Of a DNA stretch of 64,000 bases, positions 1 to 7,821 are shown piece by piece. The DNA is taken from positions 1 to 64,000 of the forward strand of contig NZ_AUMJ01000016.1 in NCBI RefSeq assembly GCF_000430625.1, given 5' to 3'. The DNA comes from Aneurinibacillus terranovensis DSM 18919 (GTDB taxonomy: Bacteria > Bacillota > Bacilli > Aneurinibacillales > Aneurinibacillaceae). Position numbers and translations under genes: made by a program. The notes beneath the pieces were generated by a model, which did no database searches, was not told the DNA's origin, and saw nothing but the letters and a program-made list of their open reading frames with translations. Each line of letters starts with the position of its first letter. Positions within the stretch are counted from its first letter, which is position 1.

Positions 1-46
1 ACCACAACATACGGATTAGAAACGGGAACTCAGTAGCTAAGACAGA

Positions 47-72
47 TTATCCACAGGTTTGAGTTATCCACA
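47..72 (+). promoter_or_regulatory. Pair of DnaA boxes
   Basis: Two perfect TTATCCACA nonamers lie in the same orientation at 47-55 and 64-72, with start points 17 bp apart. This is the consensus DnaA box. The pair sits just beyond the 3' end of the rhodanese gene at the window edge, so more boxes may lie outside. It could be a chromosomal DnaA-titration or initiation-control site. No origin genes (dnaA, dnaN) are visible here. Confidence 0.6.
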
Positions 73-111
73 TTCCGATTTCATGTTAAATATAATGTCT
101 GCATCGAGTAC

Positions 112-423
112 TTATTTTTCAACATTACCGGTCCAGGCGGTCATCCCGCCCACCATATTTCTAATTTTGTTATATCCCATGCTGCTCAAAAATTCACAAA
201 CTTTACCACTTCTACCTCCACTGCGACAAACGAAGATAGTTTCTGTATTTGGATCTATTTCCTTGAGACGATCTGGAATTTCCGAAAGACGGATATGTTT
301 AGCGCCAGGAATTTTACCAGTCGCTACTTCCTCTTGTTCACGGACATCGATAATGTTAAGTTTTTCACCGGCCTCAAGTCTTTCTTTTACTTGTTGCGGG
401 AATATATCCACGACTTTTGCCAT
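112..423 (-). CDS. Rhodanese-like sulfurtransferase
   Basis: Single rhodanese domain of 103 aa, predicted cytoplasmic, for sulfane-sulfur transfer from a persulfidated cysteine. The active loop CRSGGRS carries the catalytic Cys66, and the IIDVRE and GGMTAW motifs of the fold are present. The start is ATG at 423 with GGGGTG just upstream; a GTG at 432 is possible but lies inside that ribosome site. The gene stands alone. A dyad upstream at 611-624 could be a CsoR/CstR-type operator, which often controls such genes. The exact sulfur donor and acceptor cannot be told. Confidence 0.88.
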   Translation of the reverse strand: MAKVVDIFPQQVKERLEAGEKLNIIDVREQEEVATGKIPGAKHIRLSEIPDRLKEIDPNTETIFVCRSGGRSGKVCEFLSSMGYNKIRNMVGGMTAWTGNVEK

Positions 424-750
424 TTTTATCACCCCGTTATATTTTACCCCATATAGTGATTGATAATTTAATAAAAAGCTTTTTTATTTGACTCCTTTAA
501 GAAATGTTCCATCCTACCCTGTTACCCCGGCTTAGATAAAACACGAGCAAGCAATATATAATTAATCTAATCCATGACGTTTTCTCCCCTTTTTACTATC
601 ATCTCCCAAATACCATACGCGGTATATACATTACGGGGTATATTGTGATACACAGAAGTCCTTTTGTCAACACGGTACTTTTGCATTTTTTTCTTTAACG
701 TTTCTTAACAAATCCTCCTTATACTTAAAACAAAGTAGAGGTGGTCTTCT
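424..750. other. Divergent intergenic region with CsoR-like dyad
   Basis: This 327-bp AT-rich stretch separates the minus-strand rhodanese from the plus-strand redox genes. TACCATACGCGGTA (611-624) is an inverted repeat with TACC/GGTA arms, followed by TACGGGGTATA (632-642). GGGGTA/TACCCC-type half sites resemble CsoR/CstR operators. No clear consensus promoter was seen. Confidence 0.3.
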
Positions 751-957
751 ATGCATACAATTAAATTTGGGGTTTAGCTTGGGCGAATTATTTTTTCCTT
801 TTTTCAAACGGATTCAATTCCTTTGTGGCATGGATTTTCGTTTGTTCAGATTTCACTTATCCTCTCTGCCGTTTCTGCCATTGCTGGCGACTGGATAAGA
901 TCGATTAAAAAAAGATCTGCAATATCCTGCAAAGAAGAAAGCAAAAAGGAGGAATGA
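751..957 (+). pseudogene. Small membrane-protein ORF with in-frame amber codon
   Basis: From ATG 751 a 68-codon frame runs to TGA at 955 and is broken only by TAG at codon 9, after MHTIKFGV. The rest reads as a hydrophobic stretch (FVQISLILSAVSAIAG) and then a charged tail (KKEESKKEE-like). It ends 4 bp before the ccdA start, and its tail overlaps the ccdA ribosome site. A TGG-to-TAG change (Trp9) would explain the stop. Either it is a recently killed gene or it needs readthrough. No function is recognised. Confidence 0.4.
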
Positions 958-961
958 AACC

Positions 962-1669
962 TTGGCCAATGTGTCTCTTATCTTTTCCTTTACAGCCGGC
1001 CTATTTTCGTTTTTTTCGCCATGCATCTTTCCCTTGATCCCAGCCTATGTAGCCCATCTGACGGGAGAGTATCTGAAAGAAGGCCGCATCGATGTCCAAA
1101 AGAAAGTGCTGATGATCCGCTCCATGAGCTTTATTCTCGGATTTAGCGTTGTCTTCGTTCTAATGGGAGCATCAGCAAGTATGATTGGCCAGATTTTTCG
1201 GGATAACAGAGACTTGATTGAAAAAATCAGTGGGATTTTAATTATTGTTTTTGGTTTACAGATGGCGAACATTTTACAGCTTCGTTTTTTAATGTTCGAA
1301 AAGCGCTGGGAAACAAAAGAGGCAAAACAAAAAACGATCGGAAGCTCCTTCCTGCTGGGCCTTGCATTTGGTTCAGGATGGACACCTTGTGTGGGGCTGG
1401 CTTTATCTTCGATCCTTTTGCTGGCCGGTTCATCTGAAACGATGTATAATGGGGTGTTGATGCTCTGGATCTATTCACTCGGACTCGGCATTCCTTTTCT
1501 GGTTATCTCCCTGGCTATTACCTATTCGATGAAAGCCGTCAAAAAGCTGAATCGATTACTCCCCACTCTTTCCCTCCTTAATGGGTGGGTTTTAATCGGA
1601 ATGGGAATCCTCCTCTTTACTGGCCAAATACAGAAAATTAGCGCCTGGCTTTCAGCGCTTACTTATTAG
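962..1669 (+). CDS. ccdA: CcdA-type cytochrome c biogenesis/thiol-reducing membrane protein
   Basis: Polytopic membrane protein of 235 aa (about six helices) that passes electrons from cytoplasmic thioredoxin to extracytoplasmic thioredoxin-like proteins. The two conserved cysteines are visible in FSPCIFPLIPAY (Cys21) and GWTPCVGLA (Cys143), the CcdA/DsbD-beta signature. The start is TTG at 962 behind AAAAAGGAGG. A ResA-like partner begins 14 bp after the stop, so the two are probably one operon supplying reductant outside the membrane for haem ligation or spore maturation. Confidence 0.92.
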   Translation: MANVSLIFSFTAGLFSFFSPCIFPLIPAYVAHLTGEYLKEGRIDVQKKVLMIRSMSFILGFSVVFVLMGASASMIGQIFRDNRDLIEKISGILIIVFGLQMANILQLRFLMFEKRWETKEAKQKTIGSSFLLGLAFGSGWTPCVGLALSSILLLAGSSETMYNGVLMLWIYSLGLGIPFLVISLAITYSMKAVKKLNRLLPTLSLLNGWVLIGMGILLFTGQIQKISAWLSALTY

Positions 1670-1683
1670 AAAGGGTGAACTCG

Positions 1684-2241
1684 ATGAAAAAATATATAGC
1701 GATTGTTCTTTTGCTTGGCTTGATCGGTTGGGGGATTTATGATCAGGCCAATAAACGCCGGCATCAGGAAGCCAATAATACAACTCAAAACGCAACGGCA
1801 GCAGCAAAAATCGGAATTGAACAAGGTAATGCAGCTCCTGATTTTACATTGAAAACCCTTCAGGGAGAAACGAAAAAACTTTCAGATTTTCGCGGAAAAA
1901 AAGTGATCTTAAATATGTGGGCAACCTGGTGTCCACCGTGCCGGGCCGAAATACCCGATATGGAAAAGTTCTATAAGGCAAACAAGGATAAAGGAGTGGT
2001 CATTCTCGGGGTTAACTTGACCCAGTCCGAAAAAGACAAAAAAACCATACCTGAATTTATCAAGATGTTCGGCATTACCTACCCTGTTTTGCTTGATGAA
2101 GATGGCAAGGTCGCATCAACGTATCAAGCCGACGCGATCCCGACAAGTTACATAATCGATACCAAAGGCGTGATTCAGCAGAAAGTGACCGGTCCGATGA
2201 GCTATGACAACATGGTCCAGATGGTTTCGTCCCTTCACTAA
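1684..2241 (+). CDS. resA: ResA-like membrane-anchored thiol-disulfide oxidoreductase
   Basis: Protein of 185 aa with an uncleaved N-terminal anchor (about residues 4-18) and an AhpC/TSA-thioredoxin domain facing outward. The active site is WCPPC (Cys83, Cys86). TYQADAIPTSYIID carries the cis-proline. The chosen start is ATG 1684, with GAAAGGGTG 6 bp upstream, rather than GTG 1675. It lies directly after ccdA, its expected electron donor. The family reduces apocytochrome c or spore-coat disulfides. ResA versus StoA/YneN-like roles cannot be separated from sequence alone. Confidence 0.85.
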   Translation: MKKYIAIVLLLGLIGWGIYDQANKRRHQEANNTTQNATAAAKIGIEQGNAAPDFTLKTLQGETKKLSDFRGKKVILNMWATWCPPCRAEIPDMEKFYKANKDKGVVILGVNLTQSEKDKKTIPEFIKMFGITYPVLLDEDGKVASTYQADAIPTSYIIDTKGVIQQKVTGPMSYDNMVQMVSSLH

Positions 2242-2265
2242 TCAACAAATCAATAAGGAGGAACC

Positions 2266-2958
2266 ATGAATACGAAAGGAAAAACCATACTAATTGTTGA
2301 AGATGATGCAAAAATAAGGCAACTTATTCATATTTACCTGGACAAAGCAGGGTATGACGTATGCGAAGCAGCGGATGGTGTTGAAGGTCAGGAGAGTTTT
2401 CGACAATACGACCCTTGTTTTGTTATTATCGATCTTATGCTGCCTCGCCTAAGCGGAGAAAGTCTCTGCTGCTGGATTCGAAACGAAATGAAAAGCGATG
2501 TTCCAATTATCATGGTTACTGCTAAGGTTAGTGAAGAAGACCGGATTAAGGGGCTGCAAATGGGGGCGGATGATTACATAATCAAGCCGTTTAGTCCGCA
2601 GGAATTAGTGGTCCGGGTCGAGACGGTTCTACGGAGGACCGTTCACCGCTGCAGCAAGATCAGCTACCGCGGGTTAACGATAAAGCCGATGCGTGGAGAA
2701 GTGCACTATAATGGGACAGTCATTCCACTGACCCACAATGAGTTTTGTATTCTTTACTTCCTCATGCGCCATCCTAATCAAATTCTGACCAGAGAACAGA
2801 TCCTTGAAGAAATCGATCCCCTTATGGAGAAGGTTTCAAGCAAACGGTCGATCGATGTCCATGTAGGGAATGTGAGAGCTAAGCTTGGGAAAGCAGCAAG
2901 CAGCACCTCGTTTATCGAAACAATTCGTGGAATGGGGTATCGGTTTGCTGCATTTTAA
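2266..2958 (+). CDS. OmpR/PhoB-family response regulator
   Basis: 230 aa. The receiver domain (residues 6-118) has the acidic pair ED and phospho-acceptor Asp56 in IIDLMLP, with the conserved Lys in IIKPF. The C-terminal winged helix (about 135-228) binds DNA. The start ATG has AAGGAGGA upstream. It is 24 bp after the resA-like gene and overlaps the kinase start, so the redox pair and the two-component system may be co-transcribed. The stimulus is unknown. Confidence 0.92.
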   Translation: MNTKGKTILIVEDDAKIRQLIHIYLDKAGYDVCEAADGVEGQESFRQYDPCFVIIDLMLPRLSGESLCCWIRNEMKSDVPIIMVTAKVSEEDRIKGLQMGADDYIIKPFSPQELVVRVETVLRRTVHRCSKISYRGLTIKPMRGEVHYNGTVIPLTHNEFCILYFLMRHPNQILTREQILEEIDPLMEKVSSKRSIDVHVGNVRAKLGKAASSTSFIETIRGMGYRFAAF

Positions 2959-4054
2959 AATTCCCTTTCTCAAAAGCCTTAGTTTGAAACTAACTCTACT
3001 TAACAGCCTCTTGGTGGGTATCGTCATTGTTTTTACGGGGGTGTCCGTCAAAGACTTTGCTTGTCTGCTTGTTAATTCATTTCAGCTTGTTGGAACAGAA
3101 AAAAATCATTTTTTTAATGAAACGATGCAGTTTTATTTGATTCGAGCCAGCCTTTTATCCCTAATTATCGCAGCCATCCTTCACTTTTACTTTATTTGGA
3201 GATTACTGGTCCCTCTAAAACGACTCACGGCTTCTATGCGGATGATGGCAGACGGCCATTACCCCGAAGCGCTGCGTGTAACATCTGATGACGAAATTGG
3301 GCAGCTTACAAAAGACTTTAATCACCTTATCAGGCAGCTTAAAAATAAAGATAATCAACGTAAAACAATGATGGCAGAAATCGCCCATGACCTGCGTACC
3401 CCTCTGACCAATTTGAATGGCTATCTTGAGGCACTAAGCAGCGAGGTTATTACCGGAACAAAAGAGATGTATCACTCTCTTCATGAAGAATCGCTTCATC
3501 TTATCCGCCTTGTCGAGCAAATTCATCAGCTCCATACGTGGGAAGTTCATCAGGAAGACCCCGCCCCTTATTCTTCGTTTGAAATCAAAGATCTAATTGA
3601 AATGGTTGCCAAGTCGTTTAGCCTCCAAGCAGAAAAAAAGAACATTGAGATTGCAACCGATCTGCAGCAAGCAAAGGTAGCCGGCAGTGAAGATGGGATC
3701 AAACAGGTGCTATCTAACCTGCTCAGCAATGCAATACAGTACAATACAAGCGATTGGATTAAAGTGGAGGGAGTTCAGGAAGATAGATACTACCGCCTAG
3801 TTATAACAAACGAGAGTTACCCGATTCCAGAGCAAAAGGCAAGTAAACTTTTTGAACGTTTTTACCGGGTCGATGAATCACGCAATCGGCTGTTAGGCGG
3901 TAGCGGGTTAGGGCTTACTATTGTAAAAGAAATTATTAGTCAGCATAAAGGATCTGTCGGCTATTATTCCACCGGCTCCATCCATTCGTTTTGGTTTAGC
4001 ATTCCTCTATTACAAAATGAACAGGAGAGAACTTATGAACAATCAAGTAGCTAA
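2945..4054 (+). CDS. Sensor histidine kinase (HAMP-HisKA-HATPase)
   Basis: About 369 aa with two membrane segments (near LLNSLLVGIVIVFTG and IRASLLSLIIAAILHF) enclosing a short extracytoplasmic loop. HAMP, the H-box AEIAHDLRTPL and the HATPase N-box (NLLSNAIQYN) and G-box (GGSGLGLTIV) follow. The frame is open upstream of 2945, but TTG 2945, inside the end of the regulator gene, gives a natural membrane start; the exact start is uncertain. It is the partner of the upstream regulator. The very small sensory loop suggests intramembrane or accessory-protein sensing. Confidence 0.88.
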   Translation: MLHFKIPFLKSLSLKLTLLNSLLVGIVIVFTGVSVKDFACLLVNSFQLVGTEKNHFFNETMQFYLIRASLLSLIIAAILHFYFIWRLLVPLKRLTASMRMMADGHYPEALRVTSDDEIGQLTKDFNHLIRQLKNKDNQRKTMMAEIAHDLRTPLTNLNGYLEALSSEVITGTKEMYHSLHEESLHLIRLVEQIHQLHTWEVHQEDPAPYSSFEIKDLIEMVAKSFSLQAEKKNIEIATDLQQAKVAGSEDGIKQVLSNLLSNAIQYNTSDWIKVEGVQEDRYYRLVITNESYPIPEQKASKLFERFYRVDESRNRLLGGSGLGLTIVKEIISQHKGSVGYYSTGSIHSFWFSIPLLQNEQERTYEQSSS

Positions 4055-4685
4055 AATTATGTTATTTACACTAAGTGCCTGCCCTACCGGCAGAAGCATG
4101 GGAACCGTACTAAAGGAAGCAAAAACCTATCTTCCCGACCTCGCGTTCGAAACGATTTATACAGATATCGAACCGGAAATAACGAATTATTATCGTATTA
4201 AAACCAACCCAACGACTTTATTTATAAATTTGCAGGGGCATGAATTATATCGCTTTGATGGCTTCAAAGAAACAGCTGAAGTGGTTCAAACAACGCAGCG
4301 AATTGAGCAAAATGAACTTCAGACAGACACCCTGTATGAGAAAAACCAAGCTTCTCAAGAAAAATATACACTCTACCTCTTACAAGGCGATGTGCTGTCT
4401 CCGGTGTATATCGAATTTACCAATCCAACGTCTGTCAAGGCGCCTCGTATTACTGCTATTACCTTATTGCTTAAAACGCAAAAGGAAGGCTACGAAAACG
4501 TATTTCCACTCAACACCGTCTTGGACAGCCTTACCTTTGAGGGTAATACAGCAAACGTGTATATAAAACTAGAGCAGGATGTTAAAGAAGCTCAAAAGAA
4601 GACAATGACGAAAGCATTAGAAAAAACACTTTCTTATTTTAAAATTGAAAAAGTAAATCTCCATATAAATTATAATGTAGAGTAG
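4035..4685 (+). CDS. Thioredoxin-fold domain fused to GerMN domain
   Basis: 216 aa. Residues 1-90 look thioredoxin/glutaredoxin-like (IMLFTLSACPTGRSM, then IKTNPTTLFI), but only one cysteine stands at the active position. The C-terminal half (about 115-216) matches the GerMN pattern (INTVLDSLTF-type strand and a helix of about 20 residues before VNLHINY). GerMN domains occur in spore germination and sporulation proteins. The start is ATG 4035 with AGGAGAG upstream, overlapping the kinase by 20 bp, so it is translationally coupled. No signal peptide is seen. The function is inferred only from the fold. Confidence 0.6.
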   Translation: MNNQVAKIMLFTLSACPTGRSMGTVLKEAKTYLPDLAFETIYTDIEPEITNYYRIKTNPTTLFINLQGHELYRFDGFKETAEVVQTTQRIEQNELQTDTLYEKNQASQEKYTLYLLQGDVLSPVYIEFTNPTSVKAPRITAITLLLKTQKEGYENVFPLNTVLDSLTFEGNTANVYIKLEQDVKEAQKKTMTKALEKTLSYFKIEKVNLHINYNVE

Positions 4686-4691
4686 TTGGGA

Positions 4692-4718
4692 ATACGCTTA
4701 AGAATAAGCGGTGCTTTT
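4692..4718 (+). terminator. Weak rho-independent terminator
   Basis: The stem CGCTTA-AGAA-TAAGCG is followed by GTGCTTTT, just after the GerMN gene. The T-tract is short and offset. Confidence 0.4.
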
Positions 4719-4723
4719 ATCGT

Positions 4724-5470
4724 CTATTCTTCATAGATCATTTTACGGGTCATCCCACCGTCAATGATGAGGTTCGCTCCGGTAATAAAGTCATTGTATT
4801 CATCCGTCAGGAAAAGGCACGCTCTGGCAATGTCGTCCGGTTTTCCAACGCGGCCTGCCGGGTGCTGCTCGTGGTCCATATCACGAAGCTGGTTATAATC
4901 TCCTGTTTCTATCCATCCAGGGCTAATGCAATTCACTCGAATGCGGTCAGGTCCGAAAGAAATGGCCATGGCGTGCGTGAGGGCAGCAATCCCGCCTTTT
5001 GACGCCGCGTATGCTTCCGTGTTCTGCTCGGACATGAATGCACGGGTTGAAGCTATATTAACAATGCTTCCACCCCCAGTTCTTTTCATAATTTTGGCTG
5101 CTTCCCTTGAACAGAGGAACGTTCCGCGCAAATTGATATGGATAATTTCCTCCCATTCTTCGACCGTTATTTCATACGGAGACTTCCAGCGGGAAACCCC
5201 TGCGTTATTAATCAGAACGTCCAACCGCCCGTATTTCTCATCAACATGGCGCATGAGTTTTACAATGTCTTCCGGGCTGCGTACATCCGTCGGGCGAAAC
5301 AAAGCTTCACCGCCTGCTTCCCGTATAAATCGGGCCGTGTCCTGTCCGGCCTCCTCATTTCTTTCCGCGACGACTACATTCGCCCCATTGGCTCCATAGT
5401 GGAGAGCCACTGCCCGGCCGATTCCACTTCCTGCTCCGGTTACCATAACTATTTTGTTTGTCCAGTTCAT
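4724..5470 (-). CDS. Short-chain dehydrogenase/reductase
   Basis: Classical SDR of 248 aa. It has TGAGSGIG for NAD(P) binding, NNAG, the catalytic Ser in NIASTR and the YAASK pair, with the C-terminal IDGGMTRK typical of the glucose/3-oxoacyl reductase group. The acidic/basic pattern after beta-2 (VVVAERNEE) favours NAD(H) over NADP(H), though weakly. It stands alone. The dyads upstream at 5593-5612 and 5628-5641 could be operators. The substrate is unknown. Confidence 0.9.
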   Translation of the reverse strand: MNWTNKIVMVTGAGSGIGRAVALHYGANGANVVVAERNEEAGQDTARFIREAGGEALFRPTDVRSPEDIVKLMRHVDEKYGRLDVLINNAGVSRWKSPYEITVEEWEEIIHINLRGTFLCSREAAKIMKRTGGGSIVNIASTRAFMSEQNTEAYAASKGGIAALTHAMAISFGPDRIRVNCISPGWIETGDYNQLRDMDHEQHPAGRVGKPDDIARACLFLTDEYNDFITGANLIIDGGMTRKMIYEE

Positions 5471-5790
5471 TTTATTGCCCCCTTTATCCTCTTGTAACCA
5501 TATTTCTCCTTACATTTTACTAAAAAAATAGGAAAACTTTGATTAGACGTTTCTAATACATACTCAACATATATTAAATCGATGTATGCCCCATCGTTGT
5601 ATACACAACGATCAATCGCCATTATTTTATTAAACAATCGTTTAACAAAGCAAGAAAGCGTAAACTGTCCGTGTTCGAACAAAAAGGGAACCCTGTCCTA
5701 AAATTCGAGGGTCTGTGAATGGAACGGTCCGTTTTATTTTTTGCGAGGTTTTCCCTTGCGGGGACGCATACCCGGATGTTTCGGGTGTGC
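5471..5790. other. Intergenic region with operator-like dyads
   Basis: This 320-bp region between the SDR and moaB contains no convincing gene. A near-perfect dyad, ATCGTTGTATACACAACGAT, lies at 5593-5612. A second TAAACAATCGTTTA-type dyad follows about 15 bp later (near 5633), in the style of TetR-family operators. Near 5763-5790 a stem formed by GCATACCCG and CGGGTGTGC could end moaB transcription on the minus strand. Confidence 0.4.
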
Positions 5791-6297
5791 CTACTTATGA
5801 ATCTCCCGTACAACATGGGCGATTTCAGGGAGAATTAATTTGTTCATCGCAAGCCGTACGGCGCCCGATGAACCCGGCATAGAAAACAACGCTCTGTCAC
5901 GATAAACACCGGCAATCGCCCGGCTTAACATCGCTGCCGGGCCGATATCTTCCGTATAGCTCAGCATGCGGAAGATTTCTCCGAACCCCGGCAGTTGTTT
6001 ATCAAGCAGCGATTCCACTACCTCATATGTAACGTCACGCCTCGCAATTCCCGTACCGCCATTTAAAAGAATGGCCTGGACAGCCGGATCGCCGGCCCCT
6101 TCTTCAATGGCCCGGGAGATTGGCTCCCGTTCATCTTTCACAATGGTATACCGGATGACAGAATGCCCTGCTTCCGTAAGCAGTTCGCGAATAAGCTGCC
6201 CGCTTTTGTCCGTTTCCGCATTTCTCGTATCGCTAACCGTGATAATCATAACAGCGATATTTTTGGGCGCTTCTTTTTTATGCTCGATAACTGACAT
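5791..6297 (-). CDS. moaB: Molybdenum cofactor biosynthesis protein B (MoaB/MogA family)
   Basis: 168 aa, MoCF-binding fold. The signatures LLNGGTGIARRDVTYE and MPGSSGAVRLAM are visible; the family adenylylates molybdopterin before metal insertion, or is paralogous to enzymes that do. The start is ATG 6297 with AAAGGTGG upstream, in preference to an upstream in-frame ATG at 6327. No other moa/moe genes are nearby, so it is a solitary moaB as is common in Bacillales. Confidence 0.9.
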   Translation of the reverse strand: MSVIEHKKEAPKNIAVMIITVSDTRNAETDKSGQLIRELLTEAGHSVIRYTIVKDEREPISRAIEEGAGDPAVQAILLNGGTGIARRDVTYEVVESLLDKQLPGFGEIFRMLSYTEDIGPAAMLSRAIAGVYRDRALFSMPGSSGAVRLAMNKLILPEIAHVVREIHK

Positions 6298-6427
6298 GTA
6301 GCCACCTTTTTTCCTTTTACTTAACATAATGATGTTACGGTAAAATATGAATTGGGAAACTATTAATTGTAAGTTGTAAATAAAAACCTGGGCACGTTAA
6401 TGCCAACAGCATCAAACTGCTCATTGA

Positions 6428-6778
6428 TTACTCAGCTTTTCCTAATTCATTGGCCACCTGGATGGCCCGGTTAAAAAAAGCTTCAATCTCTTCGCGCGTT
6501 TTTCCCTGGCGGCTGACAAACCGGATCAGTTCTTTCCCGTTATGAAAAGCAACAAAACTAGGGATGCCAAAGATGTTCAGTTCCTCAGACAGCTCAGGAA
6601 ATTTATCTCGATTGACACTAATCAGCGTAAGCTTATTTTTATACGCCTCTTCAACGTCCGGCATAAACGGGTCGATGCGGTGGCAGTCCGGGCACCAATC
6701 CGCGTAAAATTTGGCAATCACAAGGTCATCCGTCTTGATAGCTTCGGTAAAAGCTTCCTGTGCAGATATTTCTCTCAT
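6428..6778 (-). CDS. Cytoplasmic thioredoxin-family protein
   Basis: 116 aa with a WCPDC active site in [14 protein letters not shown] and the cis-Pro loop [10 protein letters not shown]. The WCPDC variant and the absence of a signal peptide point to a YtpP-like cytoplasmic thioredoxin rather than TrxA (WCGPC). The start is ATG 6778 behind AAGGAGGA; the in-frame GTG/ATG at 6802 has no such site. It is divergent from the DUF2935 gene. Confidence 0.85.
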   Translation of the reverse strand: MREISAQEAFTEAIKTDDLVIAKFYADWCPDCHRIDPFMPDVEEAYKNKLTLISVNRDKFPELSEELNIFGIPSFVAFHNGKELIRFVSRQGKTREEIEAFFNRAIQVANELGKAE

Positions 6779-6891
6779 GGGAAATCCTCCTTCACCACTC
6801 ATTAGATTAATATTGTAGCAAGCGGATGTCTAATCCGCAAACTCTTCTCATACCTATTATACTACGCACGAAGAACGGGAGGAGAAGGTTT

Positions 6892-7722
6892 ATGTCGAAC
6901 CTGTTTGTCAAGCGTTCACTCGATGAAGTGAGATTCTGGAGCCGCACGATAAAAGAGCATGCCTTTTTTCTGCGTCTCGGGTTTACCGTTGACCAGGTAA
7001 AATTGGTTCAGGAAGTGGATCGCTATTATTATTTGTTTCAGAAATTTGAAGACCGGACGGAGCAACTGAATGACCGGTGCAAACCAGAGTTAATGATTCG
7101 CACGAACATGGAAGTTTATCACACAACCTCACAAATGTGGGAATTTAATAGAGAAATCTTAGGGCTTATCCTGTCCGGCAAAATCATCTGCCATACGTAC
7201 CCGCTTGTCATTGACCATTTCAGCCGGGAAGCTGCTTATTTTATGAACCGGTTAGAACAGCTGAACAAGGGAACATTTGCCCCTTTACCGGATGCCATCA
7301 TTAATGAAAATATTTTTTTCCTTCGCCTTATGGCTGACCATGCCAAATTCATCAGCCACCTGCTCGATCCGTCGGAACGCGATTTAGTCATCCAGGCAGG
7401 AGAATTTAGCTACCAATTTGACCAACTTTTATATCAGACCGTCGATCTCGAATCGATGCGGCCGCATTCACAAAATGTTCCGATGCTTGTACAGCTACTC
7501 GATGAAAACAAATCCTATGTGGTCACCTTCCGTAACTTTAAAAAAGATTTACGAGAAGCGATTACGTCACGCAAAATTCGCAGCATTATCCATCCGATGT
7601 TGGCGGATCACATGTATCGGGAGTCGGAGCATTTTCTTTACGTTCTCGATCATTTCAAACATTCCCTGCTCAATAGCGACGAAAGTGAAATCATCGAAGA
7701 GTCATCGTCTTCTTCACAGTAA
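6892..7722 (+). CDS. DUF2935 family protein
   Basis: 276 aa, all-helical, made of two similar halves: FWSRTIKEHAFFLRLGF near the N-terminus and FFLRLMADHAKFISHLLD near the middle. Each carries an EH/DH-F pattern that in this family is thought to bind metal. This resembles DUF2935 proteins common in Bacillales, including spore-formers. The start is ATG 6892 with GGGAGGAG upstream. It is monocistronic and followed by a strong terminator. The function is not established. Confidence 0.8.
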   Translation: MSNLFVKRSLDEVRFWSRTIKEHAFFLRLGFTVDQVKLVQEVDRYYYLFQKFEDRTEQLNDRCKPELMIRTNMEVYHTTSQMWEFNREILGLILSGKIICHTYPLVIDHFSREAAYFMNRLEQLNKGTFAPLPDAIINENIFFLRLMADHAKFISHLLDPSERDLVIQAGEFSYQFDQLLYQTVDLESMRPHSQNVPMLVQLLDENKSYVVTFRNFKKDLREAITSRKIRSIIHPMLADHMYRESEHFLYVLDHFKHSLLNSDESEIIEESSSSSQ

Positions 7723-7762
7723 ATCATGCGATAAACAAAACTCCCTCTACTGCCAATATAAT

Positions 7763-7809
7763 ACGGCTGACCCCCTCATCTCGGTGGGATGCCAGCCGTG
7801 TTTTTTTTT
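7763..7809 (+). terminator. Rho-independent terminator
   Basis: The ACGGCTG...CAGCCGT stem with a G+C-rich loop runs into nine T residues. It ends the DUF2935 transcript. Confidence 0.8.
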
Positions 7810-7821
7810 ATAAATGAGATT

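Noticed and set aside
751-957. Pyrrolysine or other recoding at the TAG
   Set aside because: There is no sign of pyl genes and a Trp-to-stop change is the simplest explanation.
5467-5816. Two short minus-strand frames between SDR and moaB
   Set aside because: No ribosome sites, no motifs, and they overlap regulatory-looking dyads.
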